A stretch of 30,419 nt of DNA from the NCBI GenBank assembly GCA_904501945.1, contig CAJGCU010000013.1, forward strand, positions 1 to 30,419, written 5' to 3'. Below, piece by piece: positions 8,971 through 16,339 of this stretch (position 1 is the first letter of the stretch; each line of letters begins with the position of its first letter). Position numbers and translations under genes: made by a program. This DNA comes from an uncultured Bacteroidaceae bacterium. GTDB taxonomy: Bacteria; Bacteroidota; Bacteroidia; Bacteroidales; Bacteroidaceae. The notes beneath the pieces are model-generated. The model did no database searches. It was not told the origin of the DNA and saw nothing but the letters and a program-made list of their open reading frames with translations.

Positions 8971-9045
8971 CCTTGGCGAAATCTAAGGGTTTAGAAAAGG
9001 GGGCTTCCCAAATTCTTGCCGCAGTATGCTGTCCGCCAACCCTCC

Positions 9046-10278
9046 TTACAAGAAAGGAGTCAAAAGGTTACCGAACCAGCCTTGGAACTGCTTGCCGAGA
9101 GACCGCGTCTTCCAGTAGCCCTTTTCCATTCGCGTGGATGTCTCCAACTGCTCATTGAAGAGCTGCGTCAGCTCTGCCGTAACTTTCTCGCTGAAAATGA
9201 CGGCATTCACTTCATAATCACAGCGCAGGGAACGTGCATCCATATTGCTCGAACCGACGGTGCAGTAGAGGTCATCGACCATCATGATTTTAGTGTGATG
9301 AAAACCACCATGGAATAGGAACACGTTAGCGCCTCGCTTGGCCAAATTATTGCCCACATAATGGGAAGCCTCTGGAGTGAGGGGGATGTCGCTCTTGGCC
9401 GACAGCAGTATCTGCACATCGACTCCTCTATCAACGGCATTCTTCAAAGCCTTGCGAACTTTATGAGTGGGCACAAAATACGGGCTGATAAGGAGAATTT
9501 TATGCTGCGCGGTGTTGAGCATCTCGGCAAAGAGGTCGCGAATGGCGCCTGAACTATGAGGCGGATGGCGGTCAACAATGGCAAGGCGTAGCTGGTCACC
9601 GCTCTGGTGATGCGTCGGAAAATACTTTTCTCCGCTCAGGTACTCCCCAGTCTCTTCATTCCACATACGGCAGAATATAGCGTGCAGCTCATTCACCACT
9701 GGGCCTTCCACACGCATGTGCATATCATGCCAAGGTCCTATCTCAGGAATGCCCTCAATATAGTAGTCAGCCACATTCATGCCACCAGTATAAGCTATAC
9801 GCCCATCGATGACCACGATTTTTCGATGGTCGCGCGGTATGATGTGATTGACCCATGGGAATCGGATGGGGTCGAACTTAACCAGCTGAATACCTAGCGA
9901 GCAAATGGAATCGTGCATCTGGCGGCAAATGGGCTTATTGTTAGACGAATTGCCGAATGCGTCGTAGAGCGCACGCACCTCGACTCCTTCTTCAACCTTC
10001 TGGGCTAGAAGATGGAAGAGAAGCCCTGCAATAGAGTCGTTTCTGAAATTGAAATACTCAAGATGAATGAAGGACTTGGCCTCGCGAACAGCCTCGAACA
10101 AATCAATGAACTTGTCGTGACCAGTCTTAAGCAACTTGACGGAATTACCATCATACATCTTGACACCCCGCTCGCTCAAGTGCTGCATCATAACCACGTC
10201 GGAGGTCTGGGCACACAGTGTGGAGCGGAGAAGGAATGGGACAGTACTGAATATGACTAATGCTAAGAATCGTCTCAT
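9046..10278 (-). CDS. cls: Phospholipase D-family cardiolipin synthase
   Basis: Protein of 410 residues with two complete HKD phosphatidyltransferase motifs: His151, Lys153, Asp158 (HRKIVVID) and His328, Lys330, Asp335 (HTKIMMVD), each followed by the usual GG/GSSN stretch. This pair is the signature of bacterial cardiolipin synthases and related phospholipase D enzymes, which join two phosphatidylglycerol molecules. The N-terminus (MRRFLALVIFSTVPFLLRSTLCAQ) looks like a cleavable signal peptide rather than the two membrane spans of ClsA, so the enzyme may act in the periplasm. It is the last gene of a run starting at least at the HprK-like kinase, 10 nt behind the SGNH hydrolase. A true phospholipase activity cannot be excluded. 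Confidence 0.88.
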   Translation of the reverse strand: MRRFLALVIFSTVPFLLRSTLCAQTSDVVMMQHLSERGVKMYDGNSVKLLKTGHDKFIDLFEAVREAKSFIHLEYFNFRNDSIAGLLFHLLAQKVEEGVEVRALYDAFGNSSNNKPICRQMHDSICSLGIQLVKFDPIRFPWVNHIIPRDHRKIVVIDGRIAYTGGMNVADYYIEGIPEIGPWHDMHMRVEGPVVNELHAIFCRMWNEETGEYLSGEKYFPTHHQSGDQLRLAIVDRHPPHSSGAIRDLFAEMLNTAQHKILLISPYFVPTHKVRKALKNAVDRGVDVQILLSAKSDIPLTPEASHYVGNNLAKRGANVFLFHGGFHHTKIMMVDDLYCTVGSSNMDARSLRCDYEVNAVIFSEKVTAELTQLFNEQLETSTRMEKGYWKTRSLGKQFQGWFGNLLTPFL

Positions 10279-10288
10279 TTATCTGCAG

Positions 10289-11119
10289 TTACTTCTTCTC
10301 TGACTTTTTCTCACGTTTGTTCTTTTTGCCTGACTTGAGTTCTTTCTTTTTAATGTCCTTTTTATTAACTCCTTTCTTAAGAGCAACTCTCTTCTGAAAG
10401 GCTTTTTTCGCATTGCGGCCTGTATTCTTGTCTTTCTTCACAAAAGCGTCAACCTGCTCTGCAATAGCTTTCATGCCCGCAATGGAAGGATGGCCAGCCT
10501 TTTTCTCCACATCTTGCAATTCAATGACAGGAACATTGTAGTGAGCGCAGATGTTCTTGACTGAAGAATCGATGGCGTCAGAGAGTTCGCTGTTCAGGAT
10601 GAAATAAATTTTTACGCCCAAATAACGCTTCGTCATATAGTCAAGCATCTTGGCCAATGAAGGACGGAAAGACTTCAAATCATCTTTTGTCCATCCCGAA
10701 TACTTGTACTCGCCTATAGGTGCAGGAACCCATGAGTCGTTGGTTGCACCGAACACGAATATGATATCGGGGTTGCCAAGATTGGAAGCACGGGTGACGA
10801 AAGAGCGTGGCGTGTAATCTGCTCCTCCATAGCCAGAGGAAGATATGGTTGAACCGCTGTAGGAATTGTTCATACACAGACGCCATCCGTTCTTCTTGAT
10901 GAGCTGATGCCACCAAGTATCTTCTACGGCAACAACATCGTTATCGACTTGCTGCCTATCTAAAAAATACCATGCCTCGTTGTGGCTTGGAGTCAAGTAA
11001 CCTTCAAAGGTTGAATAACTGTCGCCAAAGATAGTGACAGACAATCTACTATCTTTTTGAGCCCAAGCAATGGTAAAAGTGATGATTGAGATAAGAATGG
11101 TTAAAAATAACTTTTTCAT
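10289..11119 (-). CDS. Secreted SGNH/GDSL-type hydrolase with a lysine-rich tail
   Basis: 276 residues with a signal peptide (MKKLFLTILISIITFTIAWA) and an SGNH hydrolase fold. The four blocks are visible: nucleophile Ser34 in FGDSYS, the oxyanion Gly near 89 after NNSYS, Asn127 in FGATND, and the catalytic His210 in GHPS. Such enzymes are esterases or lipases, often removing acetyl groups from polysaccharides; the substrate is not readable here. From about residue 228 to the end nearly half the residues are Lys or Arg, a long basic low-complexity tail that is not part of the fold and may bind acidic polymers such as LPS, DNA or polysaccharide. The gene lies 4 nt behind ung and 10 nt before the phospholipase D gene. 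Confidence 0.85.
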   Translation of the reverse strand: MKKLFLTILISIITFTIAWAQKDSRLSVTIFGDSYSTFEGYLTPSHNEAWYFLDRQQVDNDVVAVEDTWWHQLIKKNGWRLCMNNSYSGSTISSSGYGGADYTPRSFVTRASNLGNPDIIFVFGATNDSWVPAPIGEYKYSGWTKDDLKSFRPSLAKMLDYMTKRYLGVKIYFILNSELSDAIDSSVKNICAHYNVPVIELQDVEKKAGHPSIAGMKAIAEQVDAFVKKDKNTGRNAKKAFQKRVALKKGVNKKDIKKKELKSGKKNKREKKSEKK

Positions 11120-11123
11120 ATAT

Positions 11124-11789
11124 TTACCAATTTATAGTTTTAATTCCGTTTTGTTGAAGATACTGATTACAGAGGCTAAAATGATGATTGCCGAAAAATC
11201 CACGATAGGCAGACAATGGAGAGGGATGAGCTGACTTCAACACATAATGCTTGGATGAATCGATGAGCTTTTCCTTGCTTTGGGCAAAACTGCCCCAAAG
11301 AACAAAAACAACGTGTTCTCTCTTTGCGCTAATCAGCCGTATGACAGCATCAGTGAAAGTCTCCCACCCCTTGCCCTGATGGCTTGCTGCGGCATGGGCA
11401 CGGACGGTCAGTGTAGCATTGAGCAGAAGAACTCCCTGCTGCGCCCATCTCGTCAAGTTGCCAGAAACAGGAACTGGGGTACCTATGTCTGACTGGATTT
11501 CTGCAAAAATATTGCGAAGCGAAGGAGGGAAAGGTACGCCTTCATTGACAGAGAAGCAAAGACCGTGTGCCTGTCCTGGCTCATGATAAGGGTCTTGACC
11601 GATAAGCACAACCTTTACATCCGACCATGGGCACTGATTGAATGCATTGAATATCAACGAACCTGGAGGATAGCAAACGCCATTAGCATACTCTGCCTTC
11701 ACGAACTGGATGAGCTGTGCAAAATAAGGCTTGTCAAATTCTTTCTGTAAAACCTCGAGCCACGAAGATTCAATGTTTACTTTTGCCAT
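11124..11789 (-). CDS. ung: Uracil-DNA glycosylase, family 1
   Basis: Removes uracil from DNA by hydrolysing the N-glycosidic bond, starting base-excision repair. The 221-residue protein carries the water-activating loop GQDPYH (Asp66), the NATLTV strand near 124-129 and the minor-groove loop HPSPLSAYRGFFG with His188, all diagnostic of family 1 enzymes. The frame runs 61 codons further upstream, but that extension overlaps the PqqD-like gene and is not conserved in character; MAKVNIESSW, beginning at the ATG at 11787-11789, fits the family N-terminus. It sits between a PqqD-like gene (16 nt) and the SGNH hydrolase (4 nt), and is presumably cotranscribed with them. Confidence 0.96.
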   Translation of the reverse strand: MAKVNIESSWLEVLQKEFDKPYFAQLIQFVKAEYANGVCYPPGSLIFNAFNQCPWSDVKVVLIGQDPYHEPGQAHGLCFSVNEGVPFPPSLRNIFAEIQSDIGTPVPVSGNLTRWAQQGVLLLNATLTVRAHAAASHQGKGWETFTDAVIRLISAKREHVVFVLWGSFAQSKEKLIDSSKHYVLKSAHPSPLSAYRGFFGNHHFSLCNQYLQQNGIKTINW

Positions 11790-11805
11790 AACAGCGGAAT
11801 ATCCT

Positions 11806-12075
11806 TTATTTATTAACAAGTCCTGCTTCGACCCACAAAGTGACAAGATTCTTAACATCTTCTGCTGCACGTGGCACTTCAACATCATACTCATCAAGCA
11901 AGACATTGACCAAATCCTCTTCAGTGAAGTCTTTTCCCACAGCCTTATTCCAAAGCAACACAGCAGACTCATTCAAGGTAATGACTTTCGTGAAGTCGAT
12001 ATTTTCTTTTCCATGAGCAATGATGATGTTCTCGCCACATACATTGCGTATTTCAAAACCTTCTTTGATTTTCAT
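11806..12075 (-). CDS. PqqD-like protein (RiPP recognition element fold)
   Basis: 89-residue protein with the PqqD/RRE layout: an N-terminal beta region (FEIRNVCGENIIIA), then LNESAVLLWNKAVGKDFTEEDLVNVLLDEYDV, a winged-helix core, and a last helix ending in WVEAGLV. PqqD and its relatives bind the leader of a ribosomally made peptide and hand it to a modifying enzyme. No radical-SAM enzyme or precursor is adjacent. It lies 7 nt behind an S26-type peptidase and close to an HprK-like kinase, a trio that recurs in Bacteroidetes genomes. A peptide-binding role is inferred from the fold. Confidence 0.85.
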   Translation of the reverse strand: MKIKEGFEIRNVCGENIIIAHGKENIDFTKVITLNESAVLLWNKAVGKDFTEEDLVNVLLDEYDVEVPRAAEDVKNLVTLWVEAGLVNK

Positions 12076-12082
12076 TTTCTAT

Positions 12083-12562
12083 CTATTTTTTACTATTTTT
12101 CCACTTGTTTGGCATCTGACGAAGCCAGAAAAGCCGATAGAACGCCAATAAATAACGACGTACAGGAAGCAAGCGTGGCCATATCGCAGAATAGAGTTTC
12201 CATGCTCGTGACGTAGTCAACGTATATGTCTTCCCATTCCTGATCACTTGAATCAGCTTTGCCCTCACCTTCTCTTCTGGAAACACTTCTGTACCCACCA
12301 CATTCCCATCGCCACGCATCGTGACCATTCCACCTGCAACCTTATCTACACGATGGCACACAAAGCAACCTTCTGACACTTCGGCAAGGACAACATCGCC
12401 CTCTGCTATAGAATCCGCACGCCCCAGCACCAGTTTATCTCTGCCATCTTCGATGAATGGGCGCATGCTGTTGCCTCGTGCCACTATAGTTGCCGTATGT
12501 CCATTTTCTATCAATTGGACAACTTGCGGCAGAAACACACGATTCTCAACAATTCTATGCAT
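12083..12562 (-). CDS. S24/S26-family signal-peptidase-like protein
   Basis: 159 residues with the signal-peptidase box around the nucleophile Ser32 (RGNSMRPFI), the following strand GDVVLAEV and the motif VCHRV with His70. The residue at the general-base position appears to be His, as in SipW/Sec11-type (S26B) enzymes, rather than the Lys of E. coli LepB. There is no N-terminal anchor; instead residues of about 125-150 form a basic, hydrophobic stretch (LYSAIWPRLLPVRRYLLAFY) that may lie at the membrane. A LexA-type repressor role is unlikely because no DNA-binding domain is present. It lies between the HprK-like kinase and the PqqD-like gene and probably acts with them on a peptide substrate. 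Confidence 0.8.
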   Translation of the reverse strand: MHRIVENRVFLPQVVQLIENGHTATIVARGNSMRPFIEDGRDKLVLGRADSIAEGDVVLAEVSEGCFVCHRVDKVAGGMVTMRGDGNVVGTEVFPEEKVRAKLIQVIRNGKTYTLTTSRAWKLYSAIWPRLLPVRRYLLAFYRLFWLRQMPNKWKNSKK

Positions 12563-12585
12563 GCATTACCCTCCCGAATGAATGG

Positions 12586-13476
12586 TCATTTTATTCCTGA
12601 AAGAGTCGTGAAACTGAGTCGGCACGCATCTTCGTCAGGCAAATTCTCCAAGAAGAAAACTGGCACACGCTCCAAAACCTTTCCCACCGTATCACAAACA
12701 CCCACATAATCGCGGCGGTCCCACTTCATCACAGAGCATGAAGGCAGCAAGGAAGCAAAAGCATCCACCACATTCATGCGTTCGATCCTGTTATGAGGCG
12801 CCTGCTTTAGCTGCAAGAAACCCGCGGCAATAGCACTTACGTTCTTATAGCAAGGCGTCTTTCCACTCCAAGGAGAGCCATAGACACGGACAACACCATC
12901 TGCACACACACGGACAACTGGATTGTCATCGTTAATCAGTTCTGTATCAGGAATGTATCTCAGCCAATTCGATGTATGTGTACTCTTTCCCGTTCCACTT
13001 ACCCCCAAACAAAGATAGCCCTTCCCATCCTTGCGCATCACAGAAGCATGCATCAACACCGTCATCTTATCTGCACCTGCAAATGCATACATCATCATCA
13101 AGGCGTTGTTCAATCCAAAGACACGCATCCTCTCATCACCATTCAAGCAAACGGTAGCCGAAGAGAAATCTGGCAATGCCTGCATCAGGCAGCAATGACG
13201 TTCTTCCATATCACACACAAGAATCTGATAGGAACCATCATCCTGCACATATACATAGTGATTATTCCCTCCGCAATCGAACTTTCCAATCTCCTTCCCT
13301 TTATGCTGTGGGCGCCAGCTATCATCCACAACCAAATCAAACAGCACTCCTTCTTTCTCCTCTTCTGCTATCTTAAAAGGTTCACTCGACGCCAACAGCG
13401 CAACAGAGTTCCGTTCATCACGAAAATCCACTCTGTAACAATGCCCCCCTACCTTATAAAATGCTTGCATGTTCAT
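12586..13476 (-). CDS. HPr kinase-like P-loop protein
   Basis: 296-residue protein with the HprK/PEPCK-type P-loop fold: a Walker A GVSGTGKST at 158-166, followed by LINDDNPVV (Asp183/Asp184) and GSPWSGKTPCY (about 200-210), the normal order in HprK C-terminal domains. The first 140 residues do not resemble the HprK N-terminal domain and no HPr is in the window, so it is probably not a carbon-catabolite regulator. Proteins of this kind occur with PqqD-like proteins, and related HprK-like kinases in lasso-peptide clusters phosphorylate the peptide C-terminus. The ATG at 13474-13476 is used; a second ATG lies two codons in. It is 66 nt behind the clostripain gene. Confidence 0.82.
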   Translation of the reverse strand: MNMQAFYKVGGHCYRVDFRDERNSVALLASSEPFKIAEEEKEGVLFDLVVDDSWRPQHKGKEIGKFDCGGNNHYVYVQDDGSYQILVCDMEERHCCLMQALPDFSSATVCLNGDERMRVFGLNNALMMMYAFAGADKMTVLMHASVMRKDGKGYLCLGVSGTGKSTHTSNWLRYIPDTELINDDNPVVRVCADGVVRVYGSPWSGKTPCYKNVSAIAAGFLQLKQAPHNRIERMNVVDAFASLLPSCSVMKWDRRDYVGVCDTVGKVLERVPVFFLENLPDEDACRLSFTTLSGIK

Positions 13477-13542
13477 TACTTTTTCTTACCTTTTCTTTTT
13501 CCCCTTTTTTCTCCTTAATATATTAATAACTAATATACAAGA

Positions 13543-14826
13543 TTACATTCCCCACACATCTTGAGCCCATTTCGTGTCCTTAAAAACAATGTTGTATTTC
13601 ATTGACGCATTATCATCATATATTTTGCGAGGAATGAACATAGACAAACCACAACATTGAGAATCTTCTATCTGCACTGTTCCTTTTTCATAGAAGCTGT
13701 ACCAATAATTCGAATGCTTACAACGAACTACTTGAGACATTTTATTCTGCCAAGATTCATATTCTTGCTCATCTAGCAGATGACGCATTACACCTCGAAC
13801 ATCAAACATATCCGTATTCTTATAAGTCCATTCTCCATAATGGAAATAATTCAGTAACAAACGATAGTCAAGAGCAAAAAGACGTTCTTCATACCTTGCA
13901 ATCAAATTCTTCATGTAAGCAGAGAAAGCAGGCAAAGCACTTGTGTTTACAGCCGAAATGACTATGCCATAAGGATTGCCCGAATTGCCATACTGGTTAT
14001 AATAGGCATCCACCATTGCATCAGCATAAGCCTCTTGCTTGAACATGGCTCTCACCATCGTTGCATAATAAGCCCCTGGACCTGGAATTTCAGCAGGCGA
14101 TGCTATAATGTAACGAGCTGCATCCTTCAACTCATAGACATTCTCGACACTTTGCATCATGCAAGCGTCGAATAAAATAAAATCTACTCCATCTTTTTCC
14201 ACAAGGACACGAGCCATATCGTCAATATTCATCTGATTGCCTTGAAGATACAATGAAGAGTTGCTTCCATTATCCAAACCAAAGGAGCGTTTCTTGGAAT
14301 CAGGAACAGGAGGATTGTCACCAGAGAATGTGGATGGAATCCACCCTGAAGCGTGTGACCACATCACCAATCCATAACTGCTTGCTGGATAATACGTTTG
14401 TACATAATCGACAAAGTCAGAAAGTGTTGCTGCAGAAGCAGAATTCACTTCTTCTCTGTATTGCTTCACTGGATTCAGCTCAGAAAGGCTAAAAGCTTTC
14501 ACGTTCTTGTCAAGCACATAGATGCGAGGCAATGACACATCGTCTAAAAATATCACCAAACGGTCATGAGCATACAGCGTCATGTCCTTGATTCCTGTCA
14601 GCATCTCACGAATGTCATCAGCAGCAGCCCCCGATAAATCATTCTCTGCCACCATATACACCATCACCGTTCTGCTGGGTGAATATGACGAATCAGGAAG
14701 CACTTCTTCCTCGTCCTTACCATCAGAATCAGAGCATGATGATAACCAACAAGTTGCAACAACGCTCAAAAGCATTATTGCAACTGTTCTTCCTATTTCT
14801 ATGATATGTCGATTTATTTCACTCAT
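13543..14826 (-). CDS. Clostripain-family (C11) cysteine peptidase lipoprotein
   Basis: C11 peptidases are caspase-fold enzymes that cut after Arg or Lys. The catalytic dyad is visible: His158 in MWSHASGW and Cys222 in FDACMMQ. The N-terminus has a lipobox (CWLSSC, Cys31), so it is exported and lipid-anchored. A Thr-Val-Met-Val-Tyr-Met-Val strand at about 53-59 opens the domain, as in related peptidases. The start is the ATG at 14824-14826 (MSEINRH), overlapping the end of the upstream gene by a few nucleotides; an ATG four codons further up at 14838 is equally possible. The overlap implies translational coupling with the secreted small protein. The protein is exported, and a role in peptide maturation is inferred from context only. 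Confidence 0.85.
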   Translation of the reverse strand: MSEINRHIIEIGRTVAIMLLSVVATCWLSSCSDSDGKDEEEVLPDSSYSPSRTVMVYMVAENDLSGAAADDIREMLTGIKDMTLYAHDRLVIFLDDVSLPRIYVLDKNVKAFSLSELNPVKQYREEVNSASAATLSDFVDYVQTYYPASSYGLVMWSHASGWIPSTFSGDNPPVPDSKKRSFGLDNGSNSSLYLQGNQMNIDDMARVLVEKDGVDFILFDACMMQSVENVYELKDAARYIIASPAEIPGPGAYYATMVRAMFKQEAYADAMVDAYYNQYGNSGNPYGIVISAVNTSALPAFSAYMKNLIARYEERLFALDYRLLLNYFHYGEWTYKNTDMFDVRGVMRHLLDEQEYESWQNKMSQVVRCKHSNYWYSFYEKGTVQIEDSQCCGLSMFIPRKIYDDNASMKYNIVFKDTKWAQDVWGM

Positions 14827-15247
14827 CTTGGAGCACATCCACCGGATGCAAAAACTTAAAGTCAGTTTCGTTCAATATAACAACCTTTTTCTCTGGATTG
14901 TCTAAATAAAACTTCTTCACCTTATAAAGCTCCTTGGAGAGTTTTTTACGTTTTTCTGAATAAAAAACACAAGAAGTCTGATTAGCCAAATATAGCTTAT
15001 CTTCAAGAAACGATTCCAGCTGATAGCTGAAAGCTGCACGATATGGCAAAAATGATGTCTTTTTGTTCAAATCTATGCTATCAATTTCATGAATGGCTGT
15101 GATATAAATAACTGAGTCTGTCAGCTGTTGGCTCACACCAAACAAATAAATTTTCCCTGTTCCTTTTACTGTTTCTTGAGCTCCTGCCATGAAAGCAATC
15201 ATCAGAAACAGCACAGCAAAAACGCATCTCTTCATTACTTTTACCAT
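14819..15247 (-). CDS. Secreted small protein of unknown function
   Basis: I do not recognise this 142-residue protein. It has a signal peptide (MKRCVFAVLFLMIAFMAGAQ) and a mature part of about 118 residues that is mixed alpha/beta in character, with a basic stretch near EKRKKLSKELYKVKKFY. The frame runs a few codons further up from a TTG, but the ATG at 15245-15247 (MVKVMKR) or the one at 15233-15235 (MKRCVF) is the sensible start. It precedes and slightly overlaps the clostripain gene, so the two are likely translated together; inhibitor, chaperone or substrate of the peptidase are all possible. It lies about 100 bp from the end of rpoD. Confidence 0.7.
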   Translation of the reverse strand: MVKVMKRCVFAVLFLMIAFMAGAQETVKGTGKIYLFGVSQQLTDSVIYITAIHEIDSIDLNKKTSFLPYRAAFSYQLESFLEDKLYLANQTSCVFYSEKRKKLSKELYKVKKFYLDNPEKKVVILNETDFKFLHPVDVLQDE

Positions 15248-15303
15248 TGAGTTGTTTTTAGGATTCAATTTGTCAAAAGTTATCAGGTTTTACCACCTAA
15301 CAT

Positions 15304-15329
15304 GCTAACATAATAATATGGCTAACATA
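15304..15329. repeat. Direct repeat GCTAACATA between rpoD and the secreted-protein gene
   Basis: GCTAACATA occurs at 15304-15312 and 15321-15329, 17 bp apart, in the leader of the secreted small protein and clostripain genes. Two identical 9-mers 17 bp apart could be an operator, but this is only suggestive. The spacer holds no obvious terminator for rpoD. Confidence 0.25.
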
Positions 15330-15347
15330 CAAACTTCCAACAATAAA

Positions 15348-16217
15348 TTATCCAAGATATGTCTTCAGAAGGCGGCTCTTTGACTGCGTACGGAGACGAC
15401 GAATAGCTTTTTCCTTAATCTGTCTTACACGTTCACGAGTAAGATTAAAACGATCGCCAATTTCTTCCAAAGTCTTTTCAGGCTCTCCCAAGCCAAAGAA
15501 CATCTTGATAATCTCTTTTTCACGAGTTGTCAATGTGTCAAGCGCACGTTCTATCTCACGCTGCAAAGACTCTGTGACCAGCGTCTTGTCGGCTGACGGA
15601 GAATCCGGATTAGAAAGCACGTCCAGCAAACTATTGTCCTCACCTTCCACAAATGGCGCATCAACACTGATGTGACGGCCACTCTGCTTCATGGTATCAG
15701 CAACTTTGTCCACTGGAAGGTCCAGCTGCATTGCCAGTTCCTCAGGTGATGGACGGCGTTCATTCTCCTGTTCAAACTTAGAGAAAGCCTTTCCTATTTT
15801 TGCCAATGAACCTACCTGATTCAACGGCAAACGTACAATACGGCTCTGTTCTGCCAGCGCCTGCAAAATGCTCTGACGGATCCACCACACTGCATAGCTG
15901 ATAAACTTAAATCCACGCGTCTCGTCAAACTTCTCCGCAGCCTTTATCAAGCCCAAATTTCCCTCATTAATAAGGTCTGGCAAACTCAAGCCCTGATTCT
16001 GATACTGCTTTGCCACAGACACAACGAAACGCAAATTGGCTTTTGTCAATTTCTCAAGAGCACGACGGCCCTCCACGCCTCCCTTGCGAATCTTGGCAGC
16101 AAGTTCAACTTCTTCTTCAACAGTGATTAACTCCTCACGACCGATTTCCTGCAAGTACTTATCCAGCGAAGCACTCTCACGGTTCGTGATTGACTTAGTG
16201 ATTTTTAATTGTCTCAT
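15348..16217 (-). CDS. rpoD: RNA polymerase primary sigma factor
   Basis: Sigma-70 family protein of about 289 residues, the short form used as the housekeeping sigma in Bacteroidetes. Region 1.2 (SLDKYLQEIGREELIT), region 2 with the -10 recognition helix (about 57-130, including KFISYAVWWIRQSI) and the region 4.2 helix-turn-helix (TLEEIGDRFNLTRERVRQIKEKAIRRL) near the C-terminus are all visible. The large region 1.1 of E. coli RpoD is absent, as expected in this phylum. The start is the ATG at 16215-16217, giving the family N-terminus MRQLKITKS, eight codons inside the longest frame. A strong promoter lies just upstream. Confidence 0.96.
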   Translation of the reverse strand: MRQLKITKSITNRESASLDKYLQEIGREELITVEEEVELAAKIRKGGVEGRRALEKLTKANLRFVVSVAKQYQNQGLSLPDLINEGNLGLIKAAEKFDETRGFKFISYAVWWIRQSILQALAEQSRIVRLPLNQVGSLAKIGKAFSKFEQENERRPSPEELAMQLDLPVDKVADTMKQSGRHISVDAPFVEGEDNSLLDVLSNPDSPSADKTLVTESLQREIERALDTLTTREKEIIKMFFGLGEPEKTLEEIGDRFNLTRERVRQIKEKAIRRLRTQSKSRLLKTYLG

Positions 16218-16238
16218 AGAAATTTTGCAAAATTCATA

Positions 16239-16271
16239 CAAAGATAGAACTTTTTCAAGGCATTTTCAAAA
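16239..16271 (-). promoter_or_regulatory. rpoD promoter, Bacteroidetes type
   Basis: On the minus strand TTTTG (16271-16267) is followed by exactly 20 nt and then TATCTTTG (16246-16239), a match to the Bacteroidetes TTTG-N19-21-TAnnTTTG promoter. The start site would be near 16232, leaving a leader of about 15 nt before the rpoD ATG. Confidence 0.75.
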
Positions 16272-16339
16272 CTTTCCCACAAATTATTCTATAAAAAAGT
16301 TTAAAACGAACTTTCCGTCCTAGTTCTTTGCGATTTTGT

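Noticed and set aside
9042..9059. Hairpin CTCCTT/AAGGAG at the end of the phospholipase D gene
   Set aside because: Only 6 bp, overlapping the stop codon and without a T-run, so not called as a terminator.
12083..12562. LexA-type repressor
   Set aside because: The peptidase motifs are present but there is no helix-turn-helix domain, and the basic hydrophobic C-terminus argues for a membrane peptidase.
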